DNA from: Kribbella sp. VKM Ac-2569
Lineage (GTDB): Bacteria > Actinomycetota > Actinomycetes > Propionibacteriales > Kribbellaceae
Reading direction: 5' to 3'
Length of the DNA stretch: 64,000 nucleotides
Assembly: GCF_004216905.1 (NCBI RefSeq)
Contig: NZ_SGXJ01000003.1
Span: 930,001 to 994,000, forward strand
Shown here: positions 34,713 to 42,688 of the stretch, piece after piece
Numbering within the stretch: position 1 is the first letter of the stretch
Layout: every line of letters starts with the position of its first letter
Made by a program: the position numbers and the translations under genes
The notes under the pieces: generated by a model
Databases searched by the model: none
The model's input: only the letters and a program-made list of their open reading frames with translations
What the model was told of the DNA's origin: nothing

Positions 34713-35188
34713 TGGCCAAGCGCATCGACTACTACGACGATCCGAACGCGCCTGCCGCCAACAGCATGGTTCCCTCCGTGAACGTCGTCATCGAGAACGA
34801 CGCCGGCGAGATCCTGATGATCGAGCGTTCCGACAACGGCAATTGGGCACTCCCCGGCGGAGCGATCGATCTCGGAGAGTCCATGTCGCGGGCCGGCGTA
34901 CGCGAAACCAAGGAGGAGACCGGCATCGACTGCGAGGTCCTCGACGTTCTCGGCATCTACACGGACCCGAAGCACATCATCCTGTACACGAGCAACGGTG
35001 AGGCCCGCCAGGAGTTCTCCATCCTCCTCCGCGGCCGGGCCACTGGCGGCACTCCGACACCCAGCAGCGAGAGCACCCGAGTGCGCTGGATTCCACAGTC
35101 CGAGCTCAACAGCCTGCAGATGAACAGCACGATGCGTCGTCGCATCGATCACTACCTCGAGCCAGGCACAACCCTGTACTTCGATTAG
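34712..35188 (+). CDS. Nudix hydrolase
   Basis: 158 residues. A complete Nudix box, GAIDLGESMSRAGVRETKEE followed by TGI, has the canonical G-x5-E-x7-RE-U-x-EE-x-G-U spacing. It overlaps the XRE-DUF5919 gene by one base. Nudix proteins are a regular part of actinomycete integrative elements; pSAM2 Pif, which gives transfer immunity, has a Nudix motif. A similar role here is an inference. Its last four bases overlap the convergent HD gene. Confidence 0.85.
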   Translation: MAKRIDYYDDPNAPAANSMVPSVNVVIENDAGEILMIERSDNGNWALPGGAIDLGESMSRAGVRETKEETGIDCEVLDVLGIYTDPKHIILYTSNGEARQEFSILLRGRATGGTPTPSSESTRVRWIPQSELNSLQMNSTMRRRIDHYLEPGTTLYFD

Positions 35189-35724
35189 GCGCAGAGCCGG
35201 CGTTGCACGTTCTGTACGGCGGACCGCAGCGCGGGCTCCGACCGCACAATCGAGCGATGTACCACGTGGTCGCACGGATAGCGATTCAGAATCTCGTTCA
35301 GTCGTTCCTCGACGTCGACCTGGCATCCGTCGACGGCCGCGGTCAGATCGCAGTACGTCAAAGCCTCGAGCAGAGACTGATCGGGCAGGGGGAACTCGAC
35401 GACAAGTCTGTCGATCCCCCGTTCATCCGCTTCGACCAAAGCGCCCGTGTGATGCGCGACGAGCTGGCACAGCACGCTGTCGGCGCCAAGAACGTCGCGA
35501 AGGTAGCGAGCCCCGTCGAGCGGATGGAACCCCGTCGAGCGCACAGCCGCCGAGTATCCGATGTCGTGCAGGAAGGCAGATGCTTCGACGAGTTCAGCTC
35601 GGTCGCCGAGCATGGTCGCCAACTCACGCGCGCGAGCGGCAACGCCTTGAGTGTGCGCCCAGCGCCGGGGAAGCTCGTCTGCGAGCAGCCGACGGGCAAC
35701 CGATTCTGATTCCTCGGCAGTCAT
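35185..35724 (-). CDS. HD-domain protein (putative phosphohydrolase)
   Basis: 179 residues from ATG 35724 (35727 is also Met). The HD signature is RWAHTQGVAARARELA with His24, then FLHDIGYSAA (His53-Asp54), and a distal Asp in TYCDLTAAVDG. This order (H...HD...D) is that of metal-dependent phosphohydrolases. It sits between two XRE-DUF5919 genes and converges with the Nudix gene, a trio often kept together in actinomycete mobile elements. Substrate unknown. Confidence 0.8.
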   Translation of the reverse strand: MTAEESESVARRLLADELPRRWAHTQGVAARARELATMLGDRAELVEASAFLHDIGYSAAVRSTGFHPLDGARYLRDVLGADSVLCQLVAHHTGALVEADERGIDRLVVEFPLPDQSLLEALTYCDLTAAVDGCQVDVEERLNEILNRYPCDHVVHRSIVRSEPALRSAVQNVQRRLCA

Positions 35725-35770
35725 CATCAGCCCGAGCGTACGACGGGCGCCCACGATCGCAACAGTCACC

Positions 35771-36505
35771 TCAGGTGGCGGCGGATTGCAGCTTCGCCTT
35801 CGCCCATACTGCTTCGAAGCTCGAGAGGTATGAGTCGAACATCTCGCTGTCGTCCGAGTGTCGGTAGTGATAGACCGGCGACTGCGCTGCTGGGATTCCG
35901 TAAGCGTGCTGGTTGACCAGGAGTTGACCGTCCGAGCGGAACATCGAGTTGTAGAGGACCGTGTCGTGCAGCCGCAGCTCGACGTGTTCCTGCATGAGCA
36001 GCGACCCGAGCAGGGCGAGCGAGTTGCGGATCTTCGCTCCCATGGCCTCGCCGATCTCCTCCTCGGCACCGCGCTCGACAACCTTCGTCCCATCCGGCGC
36101 CCCCAGCGCGATCCTGATCCGAATGCCGTCGCGCTTCTCGCGCAGCAGGCGCACGATCCGGGCATCCTCGGCCAGGAAGAGCGCGCTGTACGCGAGGATG
36201 CCTATCTCCGACTTGGCTGACTCGAAGAACGACAGCCAGCTCAACGGGCTGATCGACGTACGCCGCGGATAGATGCCGGCGATCTCTGCGGGTCGTCGAC
36301 CCTCCGCGCTGCCTGGCCGCAGCTCAGGCCAGACGACTTCCTCGTCGACTCCGAGGAGCCGACTGACAGCCATGCGCGTCCGACGATGCGGCATTTGACC
36401 ATGCATCCAGTTCCGAACGGTCTTCGGGTCGACGGCGAGCTCCGCCGACAGATCCAGATCAGTGAGGTTCGCGTCGTACATCGCGCGCCGGAGCACGTCG
36501 TTCAC
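35771..36505 (-). CDS. XRE-DUF5919 protein (second paralogue)
   Basis: 244 residues with the same architecture as the 33969 gene: HTH (LTDLDLSAELAVDPKTVRNW), then YPRRTSISPLSWLSFFESAK, LGAPDG and HDTVLYNSMFRSDGQLLVN. The HD gene follows 46 bases downstream. Its upstream region contains four ATGTC units, so both paralogues are probably controlled through related operators. Divergence is clear, so it is not a recent duplication. Confidence 0.8.
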   Translation of the reverse strand: MNDVLRRAMYDANLTDLDLSAELAVDPKTVRNWMHGQMPHRRTRMAVSRLLGVDEEVVWPELRPGSAEGRRPAEIAGIYPRRTSISPLSWLSFFESAKSEIGILAYSALFLAEDARIVRLLREKRDGIRIRIALGAPDGTKVVERGAEEEIGEAMGAKIRNSLALLGSLLMQEHVELRLHDTVLYNSMFRSDGQLLVNQHAYGIPAAQSPVYHYRHSDDSEMFDSYLSSFEAVWAKAKLQSAAT

Positions 36506-36534
36506 TCGGATCGCCCACCCTTACTCATGGGTAG

Positions 36535-36584
36535 ATGTCTGTAAATGTCTAGCTGGACCGTAACACGAAATGTCCGTAAATGTC
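36535..36584. promoter_or_regulatory. ATGTC operator array, copy 2
   Basis: ATGTC occurs at 36535, 36545, 36570 and 36580: two pairs, each with a 10-bp period (ATGTC-N5-ATGTC). The N5 is TGTAA or CGTAA. It starts 30 bases upstream of the start of the 35771 gene and lies upstream of the divergent gene at 36685. Confidence 0.7.
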
Positions 36585-36669
36585 CGTAGACGGGGTTCTG
36601 GTGTCCAGCAACCGACCGCGAGGCTTGAGGCACGCTCGGCGCCTCGTCGAGACGTCGCCAGAACTGAGC

Positions 36670-36675
36670 AAGGAG
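36670..36675 (+). promoter_or_regulatory. Ribosome binding site AAGGAG deciding ATG 36685
   Basis: AAGGAG lies nine bases before ATG 36685. The frame is open upstream to 36580, but that part overlaps the operator DNA. Confidence 0.65.
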
Positions 36676-36684
36676 ACGGGATTG

Positions 36685-36966
36685 ATGCGCCGCGGGGAGT
36701 TGTATCGGTATCGCGATCCATCAGGAGTCAGTGGCACCGGCGTGGTCGCCTTGGTGGTTGAGTTCCCACCGAACGAGGACGGTCATCAGTGGGTGGCAGC
36801 CAAGTGGTTGGGACCGAACCCGTGCATGACTTTCTGGCCAGGCATCGCCCATCTGCTGGAGGTCCATGGCCACCTGGGCGCATCGGAGATCCGCTGGCTT
36901 GATCCGGATCCGTTCGACTCCGACGAATGCCCAGCACTAGCCAACACGGTCGCCCACCCCATCTAG
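36685..36966 (+). CDS. Small hypothetical protein
   Basis: 93 residues beginning MRRGELYRYRDPSGVSGTGV, a compact beta-rich fold (VVALVVEFPPNEDG, HQWVAAKWLG) with an acidic end. Short proteins starting in this way (a 'G-x-x-Y-R-Y' opening) occur in actinomycete mobile elements with no known role. It is divergent from the DUF5919 gene across the ATGTC array. Confidence 0.55.
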   Translation: MRRGELYRYRDPSGVSGTGVVALVVEFPPNEDGHQWVAAKWLGPNPCMTFWPGIAHLLEVHGHLGASEIRWLDPDPFDSDECPALANTVAHPI

Positions 36967-37020
36967 ACCGGCGAGGCCGGCGTGTGAGCCTCACCTCCGC
37001 GTCGGTCGCGCCTTCCAAAC

Positions 37021-37048
37021 CCCGTTGCGCGTGCCGGTGCGCAACGGG
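37021..37048 (+). terminator. Hairpin 1 of a tandem terminator pair
   Basis: CCCGTTGCGC (37021-37030) pairs perfectly with GCGCAACGGG (37039-37048) around an eight-base loop, 55 bases after the stop at 36966. Confidence 0.6.
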
Positions 37049-37054
37049 CTTGCA

Positions 37055-37092
37055 GGGCCCTGCCGTCGCCTCCCCTGTCGATGGCAGGGCCC
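37055..37092 (+). terminator. Hairpin 2 of a tandem terminator pair
   Basis: GGGCCCTGCC (37055-37064) pairs perfectly with GGCAGGGCCC (37083-37092) around an 18-base loop, directly after hairpin 1. Confidence 0.55.
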
Positions 37093-37153
37093 CACATCAC
37101 GTCACTCCGGTTTAGCGCGACATGACGCACGATTAGTCAGCCTGGAAGGTGCG

Positions 37154-37507
37154 ATGACGGACTATGGCCTTCGGACGCCTACGGATCGTCGCGAGCAGGT
37201 TGAACTCCCGCGGGCCTACGCCTACCTGTGCGAGGACCTGCTGGTCTGCAGATCCGAAGTCAACCGCACCAAGGAACGTCTTGCCCGATTCGCCGCCAGC
37301 TCCAATCTCGAGCTCGCGGCTGTCTTCGTCGGGCAAGACACACGATCGACGGCTGGCTTCGGTCGACTGTTTGAGGCCGTAGTTCGCGACGAGGTCAAGG
37401 TGGTGCTCGTGCCGAGCGTGCTCCACCTGATGGTTCTTGGATCTCCGAGGCGCATCAAGGAGTACTTCGAGGCCGCAACCGAGGCCAGGATCATCACCAT
37501 GCCTTGA
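37154..37507 (+). CDS. Truncated resolvase-like protein
   Basis: 117 residues from ATG 37154. The second half, LAAVFVGQDTRSTAGFGRLF and EAVVRDEVKVVLVPSVLHLM, aligns by eye with the core of serine recombinase catalytic domains (FxDxxxSG...F..ll...r...vvv..l.rl). The N-terminal catalytic Ser (YxRVS) and the DNA-binding HTH are both absent. It is therefore either a non-catalytic regulatory relative, common in actinomycete elements, or a remnant. Confidence 0.5.
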   Translation: MTDYGLRTPTDRREQVELPRAYAYLCEDLLVCRSEVNRTKERLARFAASSNLELAAVFVGQDTRSTAGFGRLFEAVVRDEVKVVLVPSVLHLMVLGSPRRIKEYFEAATEARIITMP

Positions 37508-37536
37508 CAGCCTCGCCGTTCCCGCAGTCGGCGATC

Positions 37537-38109
37537 CTACGGCAGCGGGCCGTCCAGATCGTCCGCATGGTGGTGCCCGGTGGTGTCGTGGTACTGGGCG
37601 CGGTCGGTTCCGGAGTTCCGAAGCATTCCCGCACTGCGCGCTGGCGTACCTTCAGTGAGCCGGTCGCCGATCTCCCGCCAGTGTCGGAGCTGCTCGTCGA
37701 GGTCGATCCGCCGGATGAGCATCCGGATCGTCCACAGATCCGTTGCCAGTGAGGTCTGTGGCCCGGGCGCATTGATTCGGAAGTGCTCGTCGAGCAGGCG
37801 CTCGACCTTGCTCAATTTCCCTTCCAGATGAATGATCTGCTCGCCGATCAGCCTGAGCGAGTATCCCCGTTGGGTCCGCTCGTCGTCGACCCGTAGCGAG
37901 ACGTCGAAGCCCGCCGCCTCGAGTGCTGCCGCAGCCTCGTCCACATGCAAGATGCTCCCTGCCTGGTAACGACTACCCGGGAGATGCCAAGCAGCCAAGT
38001 GATAGGACCAGCGCCAGTCCGCGGCCTGCAGCACTGCTGTCAGCGGGTCGTCCTTCGGCACTCCCCAGGTCACGGTGCCCTCATCGGAAGGGTGGCTAAT
38101 CTCGATCAT
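37537..38109 (-). CDS. DUF3560-like small protein
   Basis: 190 residues from ATG 38109; the TGA of the upstream HTH gene overlaps this ATG (TGATG). The N-terminus GTVTWGVPKDDPLTAVLQAA and DWRWSYHLAAWHLPGSRYQA follow the DUF3560-type pattern (GT..xG..k.D.....L....W.ws...g.Wyl..sR). Helices and coiled coil follow (IIHLEGKLSKVERLLDEHF). Such proteins occur on plasmids and integrative elements; function unknown. Third gene of a four-gene minus-strand operon. Confidence 0.6.
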   Translation of the reverse strand: MIEISHPSDEGTVTWGVPKDDPLTAVLQAADWRWSYHLAAWHLPGSRYQAGSILHVDEAAAALEAAGFDVSLRVDDERTQRGYSLRLIGEQIIHLEGKLSKVERLLDEHFRINAPGPQTSLATDLWTIRMLIRRIDLDEQLRHWREIGDRLTEGTPARSAGMLRNSGTDRAQYHDTTGHHHADDLDGPLP

Positions 38110-38318
38110 CAGTCCCACCTCTCGTCGAGAATCTGGTCACTCAGGTCCGCGAACCAGGCGATCACGTCACTCGCGCGATACCGCAGATGCCGACCAACTC
38201 TCTTGCCCCGCGGCCCGTACCCCAAGGTTCGCCATCGGTACAGAGTTCGTTTCGGCACGTTCAGGTACGTGGCGACTTGATCGATGTCCCACAGCGGATC
38301 CGAGTCAAGCGTCGGCAT
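38109..38318 (-). CDS. Excisionase-type HTH protein (MerR/BldC-like)
   Basis: 69 residues from ATG 38318 (MPTLDSDPLWDIDQVATYL). The winged HTH includes VPKRTLYRWRTLGYGPRGKR and RHLRYRASDVIAWF, the usual Xis/helix-turn-helix-17 pattern. Small proteins of this type direct excision or act as regulators in actinomycete integrative elements. No integrase lies in the window, so its partner may be outside or lost. It overlaps its neighbours at both ends. Confidence 0.75.
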   Translation of the reverse strand: MPTLDSDPLWDIDQVATYLNVPKRTLYRWRTLGYGPRGKRVGRHLRYRASDVIAWFADLSDQILDERWD

Positions 38319-38646
38319 CCTGACCTCCCGCAAGCGGCTCGTCGACAGCGGTACGTCGTTCTCGGTCTGACTTCACGACCCGGCGGAGTTCGCGAACCGA
38401 CCAGCCGAGAATCTCGGCTGCGGCATCGGCGGATCGGCAGACGCGGGCGAGCTCGGCTGTCTCGGCTGCCCAGGCGGCCTCAGCGTCGGCGACGCGTTCG
38501 TCGTACCGCTCGATGGCGACTTCCCTGGCCACGATCGTGCGGTCGAGTGAATCTCGGGCCTTGACCGCGCGGGCGGTCGCGGCCTCGATCCTTGCTTGAC
38601 GTTCCCGTGCTCGTCGCAGCGCTGCGACCCTCTCGCTGGCTCCCAT
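38305..38646 (-). CDS. Coiled-coil small protein upstream of the excisionase
   Basis: 113 residues, almost entirely Ala/Arg/Glu helix (VAALRRARERQARIEAATAR), with a possible HTH near the end (AAEILGWSVRELRRVVKSDR). Its last 14 bases overlap the excisionase gene. The overlap and position suggest it is co-expressed; small coiled-coil proteins of this kind are common in mobile elements. Not identified. Confidence 0.6.
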   Translation of the reverse strand: MGASERVAALRRARERQARIEAATARAVKARDSLDRTIVAREVAIERYDERVADAEAAWAAETAELARVCRSADAAAEILGWSVRELRRVVKSDRERRTAVDEPLAGGQDADA

Positions 38647-38658
38647 GTCTGAGCCGCC

Positions 38659-39597
38659 TCACAACGCAGGACCGTCAATGTCTGGGGTCAGAAAGGCTGA
38701 GTCGGGCCGTCGCGCTTGCACCGGAGCGAGCGGGGTCTGATGAGTGCTCAGATACCTGTCCGTCGACTCGATCAGTCGCCTTGCGGTCTTGACGACCCGC
38801 GCACCGGTCGCGTTGATCACGTTGCCCGGCTCCTTCGGGTCCACCTGCCGTGCCCAACCCGCGACGTAGTCGAAGGATTCGGCGTCAACGCTCAGCCCGT
38901 GACGAGCCATGAGGACATACGCGACGGACTCGGCCTCCACCTCGCGGGTTCCCACGCATCTAGCAGCCGCGTCCGGATCGGCCGGCGAATGCATCCGAAC
39001 GTGCCCCACCTCATGTGCCAGACGCGCGACTGCACGGAAGTCATCAAGATGGTCGGCGATCACGATCCGGTTGGCACCGTAGTCGGTGAAGCCTTCCGAT
39101 GCATCGCCGGTGGGCCGTACATCAACCGCGAACCCATCGGCGGCGACATCCTGCGCCAACCCGTCCCACAGACCTCTTGCCACAGTCGTGTCGGGAGTTG
39201 CCGGTAGGCGTGGAACGTGAATGGGCGGGCCGACCGTAGCGGTGACGTCGTACACGACACCAACCCGGAAGCCGATCACCTGAGCCTCGGCCGAACCCTC
39301 AACACTATCGTGCCCGCGGGCCTCGGCCACAGCTGTCTGCACACGTATCGGTCTGAGGATCCTGATTCCTTGCGCTGTCTTCACCCGCCGGCCGAGCTCC
39401 TCCCACTGGTGAGCGCGTGCGACCCAGCTCGCCTGTGGCATCTGAAGATTGATCAGAACGAGATTCCCGAACTCGTACGTCGGGAACAACGCCGCCACGT
39501 CCAGCCACCTGCTCCAGTCGGACCCCGTCTGCAGCCTGCTCAATTCCGCATCGAGCACGCGATAGAGGTCCTCCGCCTGCACCACTTCCTTGCCCAC
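38659..39597 (-). CDS. ArdC-like / ImmA-IrrE-type HExxH protein (second paralogue)
   Basis: 312 residues. ArdC-type N-terminus (SRWLDVAALFPTYEFGNLVL, LQMPQASWVARAHQWEELGR, GIRILRP), then the peptidase core RLAHEVGHVRMH (HEVGH at 195-199) and EAESVAYVLMARHG at 221. It is the paralogue of the 31011 protein, 7 kb away on the same strand. Twelve bases separate it from the coiled-coil gene, so it heads the group running down to 37537. Antirestriction or repressor-cleaving roles are the likely options. Confidence 0.75.
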   Translation of the reverse strand: MGKEVVQAEDLYRVLDAELSRLQTGSDWSRWLDVAALFPTYEFGNLVLINLQMPQASWVARAHQWEELGRRVKTAQGIRILRPIRVQTAVAEARGHDSVEGSAEAQVIGFRVGVVYDVTATVGPPIHVPRLPATPDTTVARGLWDGLAQDVAADGFAVDVRPTGDASEGFTDYGANRIVIADHLDDFRAVARLAHEVGHVRMHSPADPDAAARCVGTREVEAESVAYVLMARHGLSVDAESFDYVAGWARQVDPKEPGNVINATGARVVKTARRLIESTDRYLSTHQTPLAPVQARRPDSAFLTPDIDGPAL

Positions 39598-39627
39598 AGC
39601 AACCTCCCGAGTAGTCGGCTGCCTACC

Positions 39628-39864
39628 TCAACGGCCGAGACCGGACGACTCCTGTCCTGGATCCGCGATCCCGGAGGCGATGTCGACGTACGGCTGCGGA
39701 GTCCTCACCAGTGGGTCTGCGGTACGGCGCAACAACGCTGACGTCCCCGCGAGCCGACGAGCAACCGCTGCCGCACGCGCCAGATGATCGCCAGCGTCAG
39801 CCAACTGTCCTGTCAGCTGGCTGAAACAACTCGCAAGGTCTGTGCGCACCCATCTCGCTTGCAA
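39628..39864 (-). CDS. Small helical protein
   Basis: 78 residues beginning MQARWVRTDLASCFSQLTGQ, a helical segment rich in Ala (LADAGDHLARAAAVARRLAG) and a basic/acidic tail. It lies upstream of the ArdC-like gene and is cut off by the IS left end 39 bases away. It could head the minus-strand operon, or be a fragment. Not recognised. Confidence 0.4.
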   Translation of the reverse strand: MQARWVRTDLASCFSQLTGQLADAGDHLARAAAVARRLAGTSALLRRTADPLVRTPQPYVDIASGIADPGQESSGLGR

Positions 39865-39972
39865 CGGTCGCGTCCCTCCCCCGGGACGTCGCAGATAGGA
39901 GAGGGGACTGCCCCCGGTTCGGTTGACTCCTGACCTGTGAGGACTTCGGTCCTTGCTGGAAGGATGTCTGTC

Positions 39973-40256
39973 ATGCCGAAAGCGTTCCCCGAAGAGTTCG
40001 TCGTGACGTGGTCGCGGTCGCCCGCAAGGGCGAGGCTCCGATCACACAGATCGCGAAGGACTTCGGGATCTCCCAGTCGTGTCTGACACGTTGGCTGAAA
40101 CTGGCCGACATCGAGGACGGCAACCGGCCGGGCGCGACCCAGCAGGAGTCGGCCGAGCTGCGAGAATTGAAAAAGCGAAACCGGCAGTTGGAGCAGGAGA
40201 ACGAGATCCTGCGCCGGGCCGCGGCCTACTTCGCTCGTGACATCAACCCAAAATGA
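39973..40256 (+). pseudogene. IS3 orfA, disrupted by a one-base deletion
   Basis: The product should start MPKAFPEEF-RRD-VVAVARKG and continue through an HTH (ITQIAKDFGISQSCLTRWLK) and a leucine-zipper-like region. Between 39999 and 40008 one C is missing (GTCGTGAC where CGTCGTGAC is expected), putting the ATG out of frame with the HTH. An internal GTG at 40008 could still start most of it. Confidence 0.7.
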
Positions 40257-41119
40257 CCTACCCGCTGGTCCTTGATCTCGCCGTCGACGGTATCGCTGTC
40301 GCGGTGACCTGCCGGGTGCTCGGCTTCACCAAGCAAGCCTTCTACAAATGGCGCGCAAACCCTGTCACACAACGCGATTACGACGATGCGCACCTGATCA
40401 ACGCAGCTCGCGAGATCCACGGCGACGACCCCGGCTTCGGCTACCGGTTCATCGCCGACGAACTCCAGGTCTTGGGCATCACCGCGGGCGAGAACCGGGT
40501 CGCGAGACTGTGCAGCCAGGAGCGGATCTGGTCGATCCACGCCAAGAAACGTGGCCTGAACCGCAAAGCAGGCCCGCCCGTGCACGACGATCTCGTGCAG
40601 AAGGTCTTCACCGCGCCGGCGCCGAACCTGGTCTGGCTGACCGACATCACCGAACACCCCACCGCCGAGGGCAAGCTCTATTTGTGCGCGATCAAGGACG
40701 TCTACTCCAACCGGATCGTCGGTTACTCCATCGACTCACGCATGAAGGCGTCCCTGGCCGTGGCCGCCCTGCGTAACGCGGTCGCACTGCGCAGGCCTGC
40801 AGCTGGGCTGATAGTTCACAGCGACCGCGGCAGCCAGTTCCGGTCCAAGAAGTTCATCCGGGTCCTCAAAGCCCACCAACTACGCGGCTCGATGGGCCGG
40901 GTCGGAGCCTGCGGCGACAACGCCGCCATGGAATCCTTCTTCGCCCTGCTCCAGAAGAACGTCCTGGACCGGCAACGCTGGACCAGCCGGCACCAACTAC
41001 GGCTGGCGATCGTCTCCTGGATCGAAACCAGCTACCACCGACGGCGCCGACAACGCCGCCTCGGCAGACTCACACCCATCGAGTTTGAGACAATTCAACC
41101 CGCCGCACTCGCGGCCTGA
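40253..41119 (+). CDS. IS3-family transposase orfB
   Basis: 288 residues. The N-terminal HTH_21-like region (INAAREIHGDDPGFGYRFIA) precedes an rve/DDE integrase core. Catalytic residues are visible: Asp131 in WLTDITEH, Asp191 in VHSDRGSQF and Glu227 in GDNAAMESFF. All are intact. Because orfA is frameshifted, transposition may be impaired unless the OrfA function is supplied in trans. Confidence 0.9.
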   Translation: MTYPLVLDLAVDGIAVAVTCRVLGFTKQAFYKWRANPVTQRDYDDAHLINAAREIHGDDPGFGYRFIADELQVLGITAGENRVARLCSQERIWSIHAKKRGLNRKAGPPVHDDLVQKVFTAPAPNLVWLTDITEHPTAEGKLYLCAIKDVYSNRIVGYSIDSRMKASLAVAALRNAVALRRPAAGLIVHSDRGSQFRSKKFIRVLKAHQLRGSMGRVGACGDNAAMESFFALLQKNVLDRQRWTSRHQLRLAIVSWIETSYHRRRRQRRLGRLTPIEFETIQPAALAA

Positions 41120-41174
41120 ACCACCAAACCCCGCGAGTCAACTGAACCCGGGGCAGTCCCGTCCTCGGCGGCTG

Positions 41175-41640
41175 ATCCAGCATCTCGAAACCGATACGGC
41201 GTTGAAGCGTGCCTGGCCGACGCTGGTTGAGCTTTGCAGGCCACCGAGCTGGCCGACAGGTCCTGCAGACCCGCGCCGGACAGCGGTACGTCGTACACGA
41301 ACTTCGCCAGCGTCGCCGTGCCACCGGTCGGGTCCGCCGGCCGGATCGCGCTTGACCGTGTCGAGCTTCTCGCGCTGATCGAGTGTCACATAGTTCAGCT
41401 GGATCGGGAGCTGGCCGACCGACTTGACCGAGGTCAGGTGGTTCAGCGCGTTGTAACGCACTCCGTGGACAGGTTGGACCGCGGGTCGGTGACCTTGCTC
41501 AGCCGGCCGCTGGTGTCGTACGTGTACGCGGCGACCTTGATCGGAGTCCATACCGGCGCCGACCTTGTCCGGGTTGTAGATGTTCAGCCAACCCTCGGAC
41601 AGCCGGGTTTCGCGTTGATCGTGGTGTAGACGAAAGACAA
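41175..41640 (-). pseudogene. RHS-repeat remnant, multiply frameshifted
   Basis: Minus-strand pieces in different frames spell an RHS/YD-repeat protein: AAYTYDTSGRLSKVTDPRS, RYNALNHLTSVKSVGQLPI, and then VYDVPLSGAGLQDLSASSVA. The frame changes at least twice in 450 bp. The IS right end lies immediately next to it, so the element may have inserted beside or into an already decaying RHS gene. Confidence 0.7.
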
Positions 41641-41699
41641 GGCACGGCAACCCGCGTCCAGAGAAGAGATGCAGTTCACGCCAGGCGGTGTCGGGGCCA

Positions 41700-42688
41700 G
41701 AATGCGAGCGGCGAAGGCCGGGACGCTGACTCGACCGCATCCTGGCAATGGAATCTCCAGTCAGCCCGCGTGAGTATCGCTCCAGAGATCGGTCAGGGCA
41801 TCGCCTGCTCGATCGTTGCCTGCGAGCCAGTTTCATTCTCCACGGCGCTCGACGGCTCCACCGTCTTCTTCCCAATCGTCATGCGCTGAGCCCACGGAAC
41901 CCAACTCGTCAGGCGATTCCTGCCGCACCGTCGCCAGGCGAGATCATGTTGAGCGCGAAGCGTGTGGTTAAGGTGTGTGTTGCTCCTCGGACACAGGTAA
42001 CGCCGGATGGCCGATCTGTAGATCAGCACCCGCGCTTCGTAATTGGAAGACTTTCATCGCGTCAAGCTCCTTCAGCCTGGCGCGAACATCTGCAGCACTC
42101 TCTGCTCGGACGCATGAATGGCATCTTCTTTGCCCTGAGCGCCTACAAGAACCACAACAGTCTCATCAACATCCTGAGGGCTGAACAAACCCACGTCCGC
42201 GCCTCTCGCGGCGCAAGTTCTTCGACGGCACAGGCCGACGGGATATCACGACGTGCCCGGCCGCCGCATCATCCGGATCAACCAACTCCCAACCTTCTGC
42301 TACCGCCCATGGATCGCATAACTGGTGCAGGGGATTCCCCAAGATCGCCGTAAGGCGGAGTGCGGCGGTTCTCACGCGGCGAACATGGCCGCGCGACTCG
42401 CGCCAGGCAGCGAGGATTTGGCCGTGATGGTCCAGACCTCATCCGGACACGAGGTACGGAGAGCCTTGCGCGAGAGCCATCGACTGCGCATTCGCGAGAT
42501 CGTGATCTCCAGGTGGACAGCCGGCGGCGGGCCCTCACCCGAGACCGCTCAATCAAGAAGGGTCCCTGGGTCCTGACCATGCATTCGTTCCGATCCCACA
42601 GACCCGCGGATCTCAGCTGTACTTCGCTGTCGTCAAGTACCCCCACATGCACGTTGGTCCTTCCCTGAAGATCTGATGGCGAGGGCTC
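41700..42688. other. Degenerate stretch without a supported gene
   Basis: About 990 bp. A short minus-strand segment (LGNPLHQLCDPWAVAEGWEL, about 42270-42340) has coding-like character but no start, stop or family support. The rest looks like decayed DNA at the edge of the large locus. Confidence 0.45.

Larger units (their letters stand above)
39904..41160 (+). mobile_element. IS3-family insertion sequence
   Basis: 1257 bp bounded by imperfect inverted repeats of about 27 bp (left GGGACTGCCCCCGGTTCGGT, right GGGACTGCCCCGGGTTCAGT when inverted; 24 of 27 match). It encodes orfA and orfB in the overlapping order of IS3 elements, with ATG of orfB inside the orfA stop (ATGA). No target duplication is visible: the flanking triplets are GAG and GTC. 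It separates the ArdC-like group from an RHS remnant. Confidence 0.85.
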
